A stretch of DNA of 64,000 nt. It comes from DASUSH01 sp963785155. Lineage in GTDB: Bacteria; Actinomycetota; Thermoleophilia; Solirubrobacterales; 70-9. A program made the position numbers and the translations under genes. Below, piece by piece: positions 1-9,167 of the stretch. The stretch lies in the NCBI GenBank assembly GCA_963785155.1, contig CAWAUB010000004.1, positions 124,001 to 188,000 on the forward strand, read 5' to 3'. The notes beneath the pieces were generated by a model. The model saw only the letters and a list, made by a program, of their open reading frames with translations, searched no databases and was not told where the DNA came from. Each line of letters starts with the position of its first letter. Positions within the stretch are counted from its first letter, which is position 1.

Positions 1-894
1 CAGGCTTTGCGCTGGATCGGTTCCCGCGTGGACGATATTTACGGCGCCTCGATCGGCAAGCTCGAGGACATCTGGATGGATCCGGATTCCGGTGAGCCCC
101 TCTGGCTGCTCGTTCGCGACGGCCGGATCGGCGGGCGGCACACGCTCGTGCCGTTCGCGCAGGCCGCGAGCGGCGCAGGCCACGTCTGGATCCCGTTCGA
201 GCGCGAGGTCGTGCGCGGTGCTCCCGCCGTTCGCCCGAGCGCACCCCTGAGCCACGAGCTGAGCGACACCCTGCGTCGCTACTACGCCGAGAGCGGCCAT
301 CCCGTCGGCGGCACCATCGCCGAGGACGCGCTTCGCATGGCGCCGTCGCCGGCGTCGGCACCGGTGTCCGCGGAGGCCGCCCCGCCCGCGCCCCGCTGGA
401 CCGAGCCCGCACCGGCTCGCCAGGCCGCCACGACGACCACGACCGGCCAGACCCGGGGACCGGCCCCTCCGCCTCCGGTGCCGCCGCGCCAGGAGCCGCG
501 CCGCCATCCGGCATGGACCGCGGCCGCAGCCGAACGTGGGCCGGTCGCAGAGCCGCCCCCGCTTCCGCCCCTGCCCCCCAGGCCTCCAGTGCCGCCGCGC
601 GTGCAGCAGCGTGCCGCGGACGCCCGCCCCGCCTCGCGCCCGCAGGAGCCGTGGACGGCGCCGCGCCAGTTCGAGGCGCCGTCGCCGCCCCCGCGTGAGC
701 CGCTCCGCCCGGAGCAGGCTCAGCAGGCGCCACAGCAGCCGCGGGCGGAAACGCCGCAGCAGCTGCCGACGCTTGACGAGCTCCGGCTGACCGTCGGGGA
801 CGGCGTCGACATGGAGCTGGTCGGCCGCCTGCAGTTCCGCGGCAACGTCGTGCGCGTGGCACCGCTGCCGAGCGGCGCCGACACGCAGTCGTAG
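1..894 (+). CDS. PRC-barrel protein with Pro-rich tail, 5' end cut by window
   Basis: The first ~75 residues form a PRC-barrel-like beta domain (RWIGSRVDDIYG, then LWLLVRDGRIGG and HVWIPFERE) that closely matches the smaller protein at 1000-1350. A long Pro/Ala/Arg-rich linker (about residues 105-250) follows, then a short conserved C-terminal piece (TLDELRLTVGDGVDMELVGR). The frame is open to the window edge, and the paralogue carries about 20 residues before the matching motif, so the start lies upstream of base 1; a TTG at 7 is not credible. PRC-barrels are found in RNA-processing and photosynthetic-reaction-centre proteins and in many stress proteins; the role here is unknown. Confidence 0.7.
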   Translation, partial: QALRWIGSRVDDIYGASIGKLEDIWMDPDSGEPLWLLVRDGRIGGRHTLVPFAQAASGAGHVWIPFEREVVRGAPAVRPSAPLSHELSDTLRRYYAESGHPVGGTIAEDALRMAPSPASAPVSAEAAPPAPRWTEPAPARQAATTTTTGQTRGPAPPPPVPPRQEPRRHPAWTAAAAERGPVAEPPPLPPLPPRPPVPPRVQQRAADARPASRPQEPWTAPRQFEAPSPPPREPLRPEQAQQAPQQPRAETPQQLPTLDELRLTVGDGVDMELVGRLQFRGNVVRVAPLPSGADTQS

Positions 895-938
895 CTCTCC
901 CGCTTTCCGGAATTTCCGGCCCAAGCAGGGATTTCCTG

Positions 939-958
939 CCTGTCTAGGTTTAGACAGG
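939..958. promoter_or_regulatory. Perfect 8-bp inverted repeat upstream of PRC-barrel gene
   Basis: CCTGTCTA and TAGACAGG flank the 4-base spacer GGTT. It lies about 40 bases before the ATG at 1000 and 45 bases after the preceding stop codon. It could be an operator for the downstream gene or the stem of a terminator for the upstream gene; no T-tract follows, which slightly favours an operator. A smaller repeat, CCGGAA-T-TTCCGG, lies just upstream. Confidence 0.4.
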
Positions 959-999
959 GCCGCTCGGTGGTACCGTGAAGAGGGAAAGGAGGGCCCTTC

Positions 1000-1350
1000 A
1001 TGCTTGAAGTTCGAGAATTGCACGGAACCGCAGTGCCTGGAGCCGACGAGGCTCGCACGTGGATTGGGAGCAGGGTTGAGGACGTCTACGGCGCCGGCGT
1101 TGGCCGGGTCGAGGACGTAGTCGTGGGCGCCGACGGCGCGCCCGCCTGGTTGATCGTTCGCGAAGGACGCTTTACCACGCACGAGGTGGCTCTCCCGTTC
1201 GAGGGTGCCGTCGCGAGCCCCGGCCACGTCTGGGTGCCCCAGGACAAGGAGACGATCAAGTCGGCTCCGGCGGTGGGCAACAGGCGGATCGAGGGTGACC
1301 TCGAGGCCCGCCTGCGCGAGCACTACGCGCCCTCCCGCTCCCTGGCCTAG
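1000..1350 (+). CDS. Small PRC-barrel domain protein
   Basis: This 116-residue protein is essentially one PRC-barrel domain (TWIGSRVEDVYGAGVGRVED, then AWLIVREGRF and HVWVPQDKE). It is a paralogue of the N-terminal domain of the preceding gene, without the Pro-rich tail. The start is well supported: AAAGGAGG sits 7-8 bases before the ATG. The 105-base gap to the upstream gene carries an inverted repeat, so it may have its own promoter. Family membership is clear from the pattern; the biological role is not. Confidence 0.8.
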   Translation: MLEVRELHGTAVPGADEARTWIGSRVEDVYGAGVGRVEDVVVGADGAPAWLIVREGRFTTHEVALPFEGAVASPGHVWVPQDKETIKSAPAVGNRRIEGDLEARLREHYAPSRSLA

Positions 1351-1377
1351 GCAGGGAGCTAGAAGCCGCTTCCCTGC
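1351..1377. terminator. Hairpin between convergent genes
   Basis: GCAGGGA (1351-1357) and TCCCTGC (1371-1377) can form a 7-bp stem over the junction where the PRC-barrel gene and the minus-strand membrane protein gene converge. There is no T-run on either side, so a bidirectional terminator role is a guess from position and symmetry. Confidence 0.35.
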
Positions 1378-3218
1378 TGGCCGTTCGCCTGGCTGTCGAA
1401 CGGCGCCGGCTCCGCGGTGCCGAGGCCGGCACCCTGGCCTGTGTTCCCGCCGCCGCCCGGGATCCCCTGGGTGCTCTGCTGGACGGTCGGCTGGGTGGTC
1501 GTCGTCGCACCGGCGCCCTGACCTGCGGCGTCGTCGGCCGTGCTGCTCTGGCTGGTTGACGTCGACGTCGATTCCTCGGCGTTCGGATCCTCGTTTGCCA
1601 CCCGCACGACCGTGTAGCGGTCGTTCGAGGTCAGGACCTCGAAGCCATCCACCTCGCCGTCCTCGATCCCCGGGTATTGGTCCGTGATCAGGTCGGAGCG
1701 CTCGATCACCATGTAATCGACCTTGCCGTAGGGGTTCTCGAGGATGCCCTGCCAGACCTCATCGCCCATGTCGACCCGGTCGAGGAAGAGCTCGGGCTCC
1801 GCGGTCAGGGAGATCACCCCGAACGTCCGGGCATTGTCCGTGAGGATGTCGCCCGTCCCGGAGTCGAGGGTCTCGACGAATTTTGCGACGTCGCGCTCCT
1901 GGGCGACGCCGACGGTGAAGCCGCCGCGCGAGGAGGTGCCCTCCTGGTCCTCGTTGGAGAGGGCGGCGCGGGTGAACGCCTGTTCCAGGTTCTGGTGCGG
2001 ATAGTCCTTCATCGCGTCCCAGGCGAACGGGAGAGCGATCCCGGCGCCGATGATCGTCCCGATCGCGATGATCGTCCGCGCTCCCTCGAATAAGTAATGA
2101 AGCCAGGCGAGCCCGGCAAGGGCGGCGAGCATGCCGGGGAGCGCGTCCTTCAGCTCGATCGCGTCGATCGAGCCGGCGATCGCGGCACTGCCGATCGACC
2201 AGCCGATGTTGATCAGGATCAGGAGCGCGAAGCCGATCGAGGCCGCACCACCCTCCCGGAAAGCGCTGAATAAGAGGAACGGCAGGACGACGAGGGTGAG
2301 CGGGAAGATCAGTTCGATCTCGATCGCCGCGGCGAAGGCGTCTCCGAAGGCGAAGTCCGGGCCGGGGCCCGTGGCAAAGATCGGCTCGGTGCGGGTCACC
2401 TGCACCCATTCGAAGGGATCCCCGAGCACGATCAGGTTGAAGAAGACCCAGAGCCCGACGCAGTAGAAGATCGGCGCCAGGAAGGCGACTACTGAGCCCT
2501 GAACCTCGTCGCCCTCGCGGTCGCGCTGAGCCAGCACAGCGGCGAAGACGAAGGCGAGCAGCAGGGTCCAGACGATGAACTCGTAGCGGACCAATCCGGC
2601 GACAGCCATCGCCAGACCGGTGCCGATCAGATAGCGGACGGATGTCGTCCGCGCCCAGGCGACCAGGCAGAACAGCGCGAAGCTGACCATCAGGAAGTAG
2701 AAGGCCTCGGGCATTCCGTTGACCGCGTAGAAGGCGAACATCGGGTTGATCGCGACCAGCAGGACGACGCCGAAGCGCAGGAAGCCCATCTGGGCGGCGG
2801 CGAACATGCGGTCGATGAACGCGAGGCCGCCGGCGGCGAAGATCGCTGAGGAGAGCGGCAGCGCGAGGCCCGAGCTGACGAGGTCGCGGAAGAGCGCGAA
2901 CGGGACCAGGGCGAGGGTGCCAAGCGGCGGCAGCGTGAAGCCGATCGCGGCAAGCTTCGGCGGATCGTTGTGCCAGACCATCAGCGCCCGCGAGAGCCGG
3001 TCGAGCGCGTCGAAGACGATCACGTGCTGCTCGACGACGACCTTGTAGCCGAAGAGCGCGAAGGCGATCGTGAAGAGGACGAAGATCGCGAGTGTCTCGA
3101 ACCTCGCGACGCTGACCGTCTCGGGCATGTCCGGCTCGAACGCGTCCTGGCGCGGCTCGGCGAGGCCGCCCGGACGGGTCCCGGAGCGTGCGCCGATCGT
3201 GCCCGATGCAGCCTCCAC
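1359..3218 (-). CDS. Multi-pass membrane protein, GT-C glycosyltransferase-like
   Basis: The 619-residue protein has a short cytosolic N-terminus, roughly 10-11 hydrophobic segments (about residues 40-410), a soluble C-terminal domain (about 420-530) and a low-complexity Ser/Thr/Gly/Gln tail. The membrane part (NPMFAFYAVNGMPEAFYFLM, GLVRYEFIVWTLL) resembles the PMT/ArnT group of lipid-sugar-dependent transferases, but I see no decisive catalytic motif. The GTG start overlaps the stop of the upstream glycosyltransferase by one base (TAGTG), so the two are translationally coupled and probably act on the same envelope glycan. Specific function unknown. Confidence 0.6.
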   Translation of the reverse strand: MEAASGTIGARSGTRPGGLAEPRQDAFEPDMPETVSVARFETLAIFVLFTIAFALFGYKVVVEQHVIVFDALDRLSRALMVWHNDPPKLAAIGFTLPPLGTLALVPFALFRDLVSSGLALPLSSAIFAAGGLAFIDRMFAAAQMGFLRFGVVLLVAINPMFAFYAVNGMPEAFYFLMVSFALFCLVAWARTTSVRYLIGTGLAMAVAGLVRYEFIVWTLLLAFVFAAVLAQRDREGDEVQGSVVAFLAPIFYCVGLWVFFNLIVLGDPFEWVQVTRTEPIFATGPGPDFAFGDAFAAAIEIELIFPLTLVVLPFLLFSAFREGGAASIGFALLILINIGWSIGSAAIAGSIDAIELKDALPGMLAALAGLAWLHYLFEGARTIIAIGTIIGAGIALPFAWDAMKDYPHQNLEQAFTRAALSNEDQEGTSSRGGFTVGVAQERDVAKFVETLDSGTGDILTDNARTFGVISLTAEPELFLDRVDMGDEVWQGILENPYGKVDYMVIERSDLITDQYPGIEDGEVDGFEVLTSNDRYTVVRVANEDPNAEESTSTSTSQSSTADDAAGQGAGATTTTQPTVQQSTQGIPGGGGNTGQGAGLGTAEPAPFDSQANGQQGSGF

Positions 3219-5444
3219 TACTTATTGCCTCCGCCGGTCGTGTCGAGGCCGTGCACCGTCTTCTCCCAGTAGAAGGGCTTGGTGAACAGCTGGAAGAACC
3301 CGCGGTAGGCGCCAACCGACATCAGACCCCAGTAGACCGGTGTGAAGAGCGCGTACTTGACCAGGTCGAAGAGGCCGCGCTGGAGCGCGCCGGCGACGGT
3401 CAGGTAGGTGAAGATGAAGTTGCCGATGAAGAGCTGCGCGGAGGCGATGTAGAAGATCGCGCCTGGGAAGAGCGCCTCGATGAAGCCCGCCTCGGTCAGC
3501 AGCCAGAGCGTCGTCAGGGCCCAGAAGATCGGGTTGAGGAGGAAGATGATCGTGCCGCCGACGATGAACTGGAAGGAGAGGAAGGCGCCGATACCGAGCT
3601 CGCGGAGCAGCCGCAGCGGGTGGCGCATGTGGACCAGATAGGTCTGCAGGTAGCCCTTGACCCAGCGCGAGCGCTGGCGGACCCAATTGCCGAGGGCCGA
3701 GTTCGCCTCCTCGAGCGTGGTCGAGTCGAGCATCGCGGTCTTGTAGCCGTCCTTGTGCAGGCGCAGGCCGAGGTCCGCGTCCTCGGTGACGTTGAACGGA
3801 TCCCAGGCGCCGATCTCGATCAGCACCTCGCGCTCGAAGTGGTTCGAGGTGCCGCCGAGCGGGATCGGCGCGCCGCTCGCATCAAGGCCCGGCAGGAGTA
3901 GGTCGAACCAGAGGGCGTACTCGGTCGCGAAGAAGCGGGTGAGCAGGTTCTGGGTCGAGTTGAAGTAGTTGAGCTTGCACTGGATGCAGACGACGCGGTC
4001 CTCGGCGCGGTCGAAGGCGATCACCGCCTTCTTCAGCTGGTCGGGGTCCGGCTGGTCCTCGGCGTCGTAGATGACGACGTACTTGCCGGTCGCCTGCACG
4101 AGGCCGTAGTTGCAGGCCTTCGGCTTCGTCTTCGGCTGCGAGTCGGGAACGACGATCGTCTTGAATGCCGGCGAGAGGTCCATCTCGCGGATCGCCTCGA
4201 TCGTCACCTCGTCGTCCTCCTCGGCGAGCAGGAGCACCTCGAGCTTCGACTTCGGATAGTCGAGCGAGTCGATGTTGGCGACGAGCTGCGGCAGCACCTC
4301 GGCCTCGTCGTAGAGCGGCACCAGGATCGTGTAGATCGGTAACGCCCGTTCGTCGAGGGCGGCGATCTCGGCCGGGGAGACGACGAACTCGCGACGGCGG
4401 CCGAAGGAGTCGTAGAAGAGCTTGAACTTGTAGAGCGAAGCGAGCGCGTAGATGATCACCGAGCCGATGATCAGCGCCTGCGCCGTCTCCAGCGGGTAGA
4501 AGATCGCGGCGACGGCGATCACGACGAGGAGGCCGATGAAGAAGGCCCGCTGGCCGTCCGAGAGGACCCGGTTCGCGCAGTCGTCGGGGAAGCGGGTGAG
4601 CAGCTCGGTACGGGCGGCGCGCACGTACTCGTCCTGGTGCACGCGCCGCAGCAGCGACTCGAGGTCGGTGCGCGCGACGAGATAGGCGCGCAGGTTGAGG
4701 TCCGTGTGCTCGCGGAGCGCCGCGTAGGTGTCGTCATCGAGCGGGTCGGTGATCGCGACGTGCAGGGTCGTCCCGTCGACGGCGAGCGGGATCACGCGGC
4801 TGCCACGCTGCAGCGACTCCGGGATGATCGCGAGCGCCGCCGGATCCGGCTCGATGCCCTCGAGCTCGACCAGCGGCACGCGTAGCTGGTCGGCGAGCGC
4901 CTGGGCGAGGTCGTCCTCGCGCACGAGCCGCTCCGCGTAGAGCAGCTCGCCGAGGCGGGAGCCGGTGCGCTCCTGCAGCTCGAGCGCGGCGTAGAGCTCC
5001 TCCTCGGTGATCAGGTTGCGGGAGACGAGGATCTCGCCGAGGCGGCCCGGGATCAGCAGCGAGGACGGCTCGCCGTTGGTGGGTCTCGGCCTCGAGCGGA
5101 GCCGGCGCCGGCGCCCCGCCGAACGCGCGGTCGATCGCCCGGTCGATCTCCTCGGGTGCCGCGACGACGATTCGCAGCGGGTCGTTGGTCAGCGAGTGGG
5201 CGACGCTCTGGGCGAGCGAGTCGGACGGATCGGTGACCGCCAGCGTCAGCTCGCCCTCGACGTAGGAGATCGGGACGATGCGGAAATGGCGGCAGACCGA
5301 CTCGGGCAGGAGCTGGGCGGCGAGCGGGTTGACCGGGTCGACGCCGCCTGCGGGGTCGAGCTGGACGAGGTCGGCGTAGGCGGCGCCACCGCCGTAGGGA
5401 TCCGGGTTCGTGCCCCAGGGATCGTTTGGCCCGATCGTCGCCAT
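3218..5444 (-). CDS. MshEN-domain family 2 glycosyltransferase (frame break near 5080)
   Basis: Two frames join into about 741 residues. The N-terminus (5444 to ~5085) is the second half of a GspE/PilB N-terminal (MshEN-type) domain (LLPESVCRHFRIVPISYVEG, LTLAVTDPSDS). After a +1 break a complete second copy follows: GRLGEILVSRNLITEEELYA, SRLGELLYAERLV, then PLVELEGIEPDPAALAIIPE. Next come two membrane helices, a GT-A domain (YTILVPLYDEAEVLP, VIYDAEDQPDPDQ, TEDADLGLRL), the QRSRW form of the processive QxxRW motif and further helices. MshEN domains bind c-di-GMP in several families, and E. coli NfrB joins a glycosyltransferase to MshEN in the reverse order. Removing one C from a CCC run near 5080 rejoins the frames. 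Likely an inner-membrane exopolysaccharide synthase; the product is unknown. Confidence 0.78.
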
Positions 5445-5446
5445 GG

Positions 5447-5590
5447 CTACTCCCCGCCGCTTCCGGCGTTGAAGAGGGCGTAGCCGACGGCGATCACGAC
5501 GAGTGGCGCGAGCACGAAGCCGACGAAGAAGAGGATCAGGCCCAGGAGCAGGGCCATCGCGAAGAAGGTGTTGGTGAAAGCCTCAACCAT
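5447..5590 (-). CDS. Small single-helix membrane protein (47 aa)
   Basis: Reading the minus strand from ATG at 5590 gives 47 residues: MVEAFTNTFFAMALLLG, a run of about 28 hydrophobic residues, then YALFNAGSGGE and a TAG stop. The start overlaps the end of the upstream gene by eight bases (ATGGTTGA), and the stop lies two bases before the glycosyltransferase ATG, so it is embedded in the operon. Small membrane proteins beside processive synthases often help assembly or export, but no known family is recognised. Confidence 0.6.
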   Translation of the reverse strand: MVEAFTNTFFAMALLLGLILFFVGFVLAPLVVIAVGYALFNAGSGGE

Positions 5591-6423
5591 GTTCGCCACC
5601 CTGCTCGGCTTCGGCAGTCTCGGCCGGCTCGCCGATATCGGGTTCCTCGGCGATCACCGGCTCGCCGGTCCCTCCGGTCCATCGCTCGTCGTGCAGCTCG
5701 ACGGACAGGGTGCCGTCCGGCTGGACGAGGGACTCCGCCTCGGGCGCGACGCGGCGCACCTCACGGGCGAGGGGAGCGGTGCCGATCATCTCGATCTCGA
5801 TCTCGGCCCGGCGCGCCGCAAAACGGCGCACGCGAACGTCCGCCATAGAGGGGAGAGCGCTGAGCTGCTCCTCGAACGCAGTCATGGCAAGCAGGTCCTC
5901 GAACGGGCCGACGTCGACTCGGAAAAAAGTACCGAGCCCATCGGACCCCTCGACAGGCGCGGTCGGCGCCACCGGGACGCCGTAGACATCGGCCTGGGCG
6001 GGGGCGCCATAGGGCGCGGCGGCCGGGGCCGGTTCCGCGTAGTAGGGAGGCGCCTGCGGCGGCTCCTGGTAGGGCGGCGGATACGCGGGCGGCGGCTGCT
6101 CCGGCGGCGCATATGCGGGGGGCGGGGCGTAGGCGCCTGCGGGGGGTGGTTCGCCGATGCCCGGATCGGCCGGTTGGTAGGCGGGCGGCGGGTACGCAGG
6201 GGGCTGCTGCTCCGGTGGCGGCGAATAGGCGCGGGCGGCGCGGCGAGGGCGGCGGCTCGTACGCGGGCGGGGCCGGGGGTGGCTGGGCCGCGCCCGGGCC
6301 GAGGTCGTCGACGCTGACGCGAAGGTCGGCGATCCGCGAGTGGAGATCGTTGATCGCGCGATCGAAGCCGCTCAGATCTCCCGGCGGGCCGCCCGGCACC
6401 GGATCGTTTCCGCTATCGGTCAT
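5583..6423 (-). CDS. Pro-rich protein with C-terminal alpha/beta domain (frame break near 6225)
   Basis: The protein opens MTDSGNDPVPGGPPGDLSGF, followed by a short helical segment, then a long Pro/Tyr/Ala-rich tract with repeated PPAYxPP units. It ends in a compact domain (FEDLLAMTAFEEQLSALPSM, then VRVRRFAARRAEIEIEMIG) and an acidic tail. The frame changes inside the Pro-rich tract near 6225; PPAY units occur on both sides, so about 280 residues are restored by one base. No signal peptide is visible. It overlaps the small membrane protein gene and is probably cotranscribed with the glycosyltransferase. Function unknown; a cytosolic scaffold or regulator is possible. Confidence 0.55.
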
Positions 6424-6448
6424 CGCTTACCCCTGGCACGGCGACGAG

Positions 6449-6466
6449 GCGCCCAAAGGGGGGCGC
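6449..6466 (-). terminator. Possible hairpin between two minus-strand operons
   Basis: GCGCCC (6449-6454) and GGGCGC (6461-6466) form a 6-bp GC stem in the gap between the PstS-like gene, which ends at 6514, and the Pro-rich protein gene, which starts at 6423. No T-run follows, so terminator status is weak. Confidence 0.28.
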
Positions 6467-6513
6467 TCTGTCGCGAAATGCCGCAATTTGCGTGTTCAAT
6501 CGTAATCGCCAAT

Positions 6514-7818
6514 CTAGGGTCGGTCTTCGGCGGCGGCGTCCGGTGCCCTCTGCTCGGCGATCGAGCCCTCGGTGCCGGGGCCCGGCACCGTCGTGGTGGT
6601 CTCGGTCGTCCCGGCGCCGATCGTCGTCTCGGTCGTCGTCTGCCCCTCGGTGCCCTCGGTGACTTCCGTGGGCTGAGGGATCCGGTAGGCGATGATCACT
6701 CCGGCCTCGTCGACCAGCGTCGGCTCGGCCAGCGCCGTCGGGTTGTCGAGCCGGCGCAGCTGGGCCTGGCGCTGGGTGTCGAGGAGGGGGATGAAGTCGT
6801 TCGCGACCGCCAGGTCCTCGGCGCGCTCGATGAACGCTCGCATGAACTCGCGGACCTCGGCGCGCTGGAGGCTGCGAGTGGTCGTGTAGAGGCGGAGGCC
6901 CTTCGTGAAGGGGTAGAGGAGCGCGGAGATCGTCTCCTCGGAGGGGAAGACGCAGCTGTCCCCGGTCTCACCGTCGATCTCGAGCGGGCGCAGCTGGTTC
7001 TCGTGCAACCCGTAGAAGGAGAAGCCGACGATCCCGAGCACGCCCTTCTGGTTGCGCCAGACGGCACGACGGACCGGGTCCTCCTCCGCGAACCCCTCAT
7101 AGTCCTCGCGCAGGTCGGCCTGGGTCGGGTTCGGTAGGCCGAGGATCCGCTCGAAGACGAAGTTGAAGTCGCTCGTGCCCTCGGCGGGGCCCGCGGTGTC
7201 GAGCCTCACCGGGAAGAAGAACGGCTCGATCTGGTTCCACGCCTCGATCGGCGAGCCGGCCTCGAAGACCTCCCGCAGCTGGCTGATCGAGACGCAATCG
7301 GCGCCGACGTCCGCCTCGTTCTTCGTCGCCAGGACGGCGGCGTCGTAGCCGAGCACGAACTCGACGGCCTGGAGGCCGTTGCGCTCGCAGCGCTCGACCT
7401 CCTCGGGGGCGATCGGGCGTGACGCGTCGACGAGGTCGACGCGGCCGTCGCAGAGGTCGTTGAAGCCAACCCCCTCGTCGGTCTGCTGCAGGACCGGCTC
7501 GATGTTGAGCCCGGAGGCCTCGGCCCCCACGGCGAACCCGGGGGTCGTGCCGTCGCCCTCGGTGAAGAAGGTCGTCAGCGAACCGTCGATCGCGCCCTCG
7601 ACCGCGACCTCGCCGGCCGGCCGCGGCGGCAGTTCCTCCGGCTGGTTCTCCGGCTCCGCCGGCCTGCCCTCGGCCTCGGCCTGTTCCGACGGGGTCGTCA
7701 GGGTGTCGTCGTTCTCCGGCCCGTCCCTTCCGTCGAGGCCGCAGCCGTCCAGGTCGACGACCAGGATGATCACGACGACGATGATCGCGGCGATGATGAA
7801 GCCGAGAAGGCCCCTCAT
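6514..7818 (-). CDS. PstS-like periplasmic substrate-binding protein
   Basis: This 434-residue protein has an N-terminal membrane anchor or signal (MRGLLGFIIAAIIVVVIILV), an acidic/Pro linker, a substrate-binding domain (about residues 70-380) and a Thr-rich tail. GFNDLCDGRVDLVDASRPI is the PstS/PBP-like pattern in which the protein tests for an anion; KGVLGIVGFSFYG and the Cys pairs also fit the fold. No PstCAB genes lie nearby, so it may be an orphan phosphate binder or a sensor. The start overlaps the previous gene's stop (ATGA), which indicates coupling. Confidence 0.65.
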   Translation of the reverse strand: MRGLLGFIIAAIIVVVIILVVDLDGCGLDGRDGPENDDTLTTPSEQAEAEGRPAEPENQPEELPPRPAGEVAVEGAIDGSLTTFFTEGDGTTPGFAVGAEASGLNIEPVLQQTDEGVGFNDLCDGRVDLVDASRPIAPEEVERCERNGLQAVEFVLGYDAAVLATKNEADVGADCVSISQLREVFEAGSPIEAWNQIEPFFFPVRLDTAGPAEGTSDFNFVFERILGLPNPTQADLREDYEGFAEEDPVRRAVWRNQKGVLGIVGFSFYGLHENQLRPLEIDGETGDSCVFPSEETISALLYPFTKGLRLYTTTRSLQRAEVREFMRAFIERAEDLAVANDFIPLLDTQRQAQLRRLDNPTALAEPTLVDEAGVIIAYRIPQPTEVTEGTEGQTTTETTIGAGTTETTTTVPGPGTEGSIAEQRAPDAAAEDRP

Positions 7819-9167
7819 GGCGTCGTCGTCGTGGTGGTGGTCGTCGTATCCCCGGTCGTCGTCGGCGTGGTGGTGCTACCGGTGGTCTCGCTCGTCGTGG
7901 TCGCCGTCGTCGTCCCCGTGCTCGTGTCGACGCCCGCGGCGGTGCCCGGGATGCTCGTCGGGGCGGCCGTCGGCAGGCCGGTGAAGGGGTCGATCTGCGT
8001 GAAGCTGCCCGGGTCGTTGAGGACCTTCGGCAGCTCCAGCACCTCGAAGTTGCGGAGCTTGATGTCCTGGAGCACGTTCAGCGGCAGGACCTTCTTCCAG
8101 CGCGCGTTCCGCTGGGCGTACAGAGTCGGGGAAGCGGAGCGCTCGACGACGATCGCGCCGTAGTGCTTGAGGGCCTCGATCAGGATCTGGGCGGTACGCC
8201 GCTGGACGCCGTTGCGGACGAATGTGCGGCTGAGCTGGGCCTCCGGGCTCCTCGCCAGCCCGCAGGGCTGACGGGCGATTCGAGCCAGCTCCCGCTCCAG
8301 GTCGCGCGCTCGGGCCCGAGCAAGCCTGCGCCTCTCAGCGCCCTTCGGCTTGAACTCGCGGGTCTGCTGCCTGGCCAGCTCCTGGTTCTGTCGCCGCGCC
8401 TGCTCGAACTTGCGAGCCTTGTCGCGCTCCCGTTCGCGGTCTGAGCAGACCCGGTTGATGTAGTCCTCCGTGTTGCGGAACCGAAGCCGGAGGCGCGCGC
8501 CCTCGGGGATCGACGTCCGCTTGCCGACGCCGTCGGTGCGGGAGGCCGGCTGCACGAACCGCTCCTTCGCCGCACCGGGCACGGCGATCGCGAGGGCGTG
8601 GTCGATCTTGCCGCGGTCGATCTCCTCGGGACGGACCAACCCGGCGAAGAGCGGCAGGCCGGAGCCGCGGGCGCTGACGCCGCCGGGCTCCTGGAAGCCC
8701 GGTCCGTTCAGGTCCCAGGCCTTGACGAAGTGATAGGAGATCGACCCGTCCTGCTCCCGGCGGGCGCGCCAGAAGTCGAGCGCTTCGCGGGTCTGGGTGT
8801 TGATCACCGTCATCCAGCCGTCAAAGCGAGGGTCGGGCCTCGCATCCGGCGGTAGCCGGATCTCGTCGACCGCGTCGGGGCCGCAGTCGACCTGGCGGCA
8901 GACCGCCACGGTCGGCACTCCGCCCTGCTCGGAGAAGAGCGGGACCGTCCAGCGCGTCGTGTTGACGGTCAGCCCCTCCTCCTTCAGCTTCTTCTCGACC
9001 CGGACCGAGCGCCCGTTGATCTCCTCCACAGCGATCCGGGTGCGCGCCTGGGCGATCATCTCGTCCGAGCGCGGATCGACGCCCTCGCGAGAGACGTCGG
9101 TGTTCCATGGGCTGCCGGGGGCAAAGAAGCGGGGGAAGGACGCGCGGGCGCCGAGGCCGGGGATCAT
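7815..9167 (-). CDS. Exported protein of unknown function with Thr-rich C-terminus
   Basis: The 450-residue protein begins close to a recognisable module of secreted actinobacterial proteins (FFAPGSPWNTDVSREG, then DPRSDEMIAQART) and continues with GWMTVINTQTREALDFW. A charged helical stretch (about residues 230-300) and a Thr/Ser-rich C-terminal tail follow. No signal peptide precedes the module. The frame stays open upstream (RVTNAQSGLS before the first Met), and the preceding gene encodes a lipoprotein leader, so the two may really be one lipoprotein split by an indel near 9165. As it stands the genes overlap by four bases. Enzymatic activity not recognised. Confidence 0.55.
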   Translation of the reverse strand: MIPGLGARASFPRFFAPGSPWNTDVSREGVDPRSDEMIAQARTRIAVEEINGRSVRVEKKLKEEGLTVNTTRWTVPLFSEQGGVPTVAVCRQVDCGPDAVDEIRLPPDARPDPRFDGWMTVINTQTREALDFWRARREQDGSISYHFVKAWDLNGPGFQEPGGVSARGSGLPLFAGLVRPEEIDRGKIDHALAIAVPGAAKERFVQPASRTDGVGKRTSIPEGARLRLRFRNTEDYINRVCSDRERERDKARKFEQARRQNQELARQQTREFKPKGAERRRLARARARDLERELARIARQPCGLARSPEAQLSRTFVRNGVQRRTAQILIEALKHYGAIVVERSASPTLYAQRNARWKKVLPLNVLQDIKLRNFEVLELPKVLNDPGSFTQIDPFTGLPTAAPTSIPGTAAGVDTSTGTTTATTTSETTGSTTTPTTTGDTTTTTTTTTP

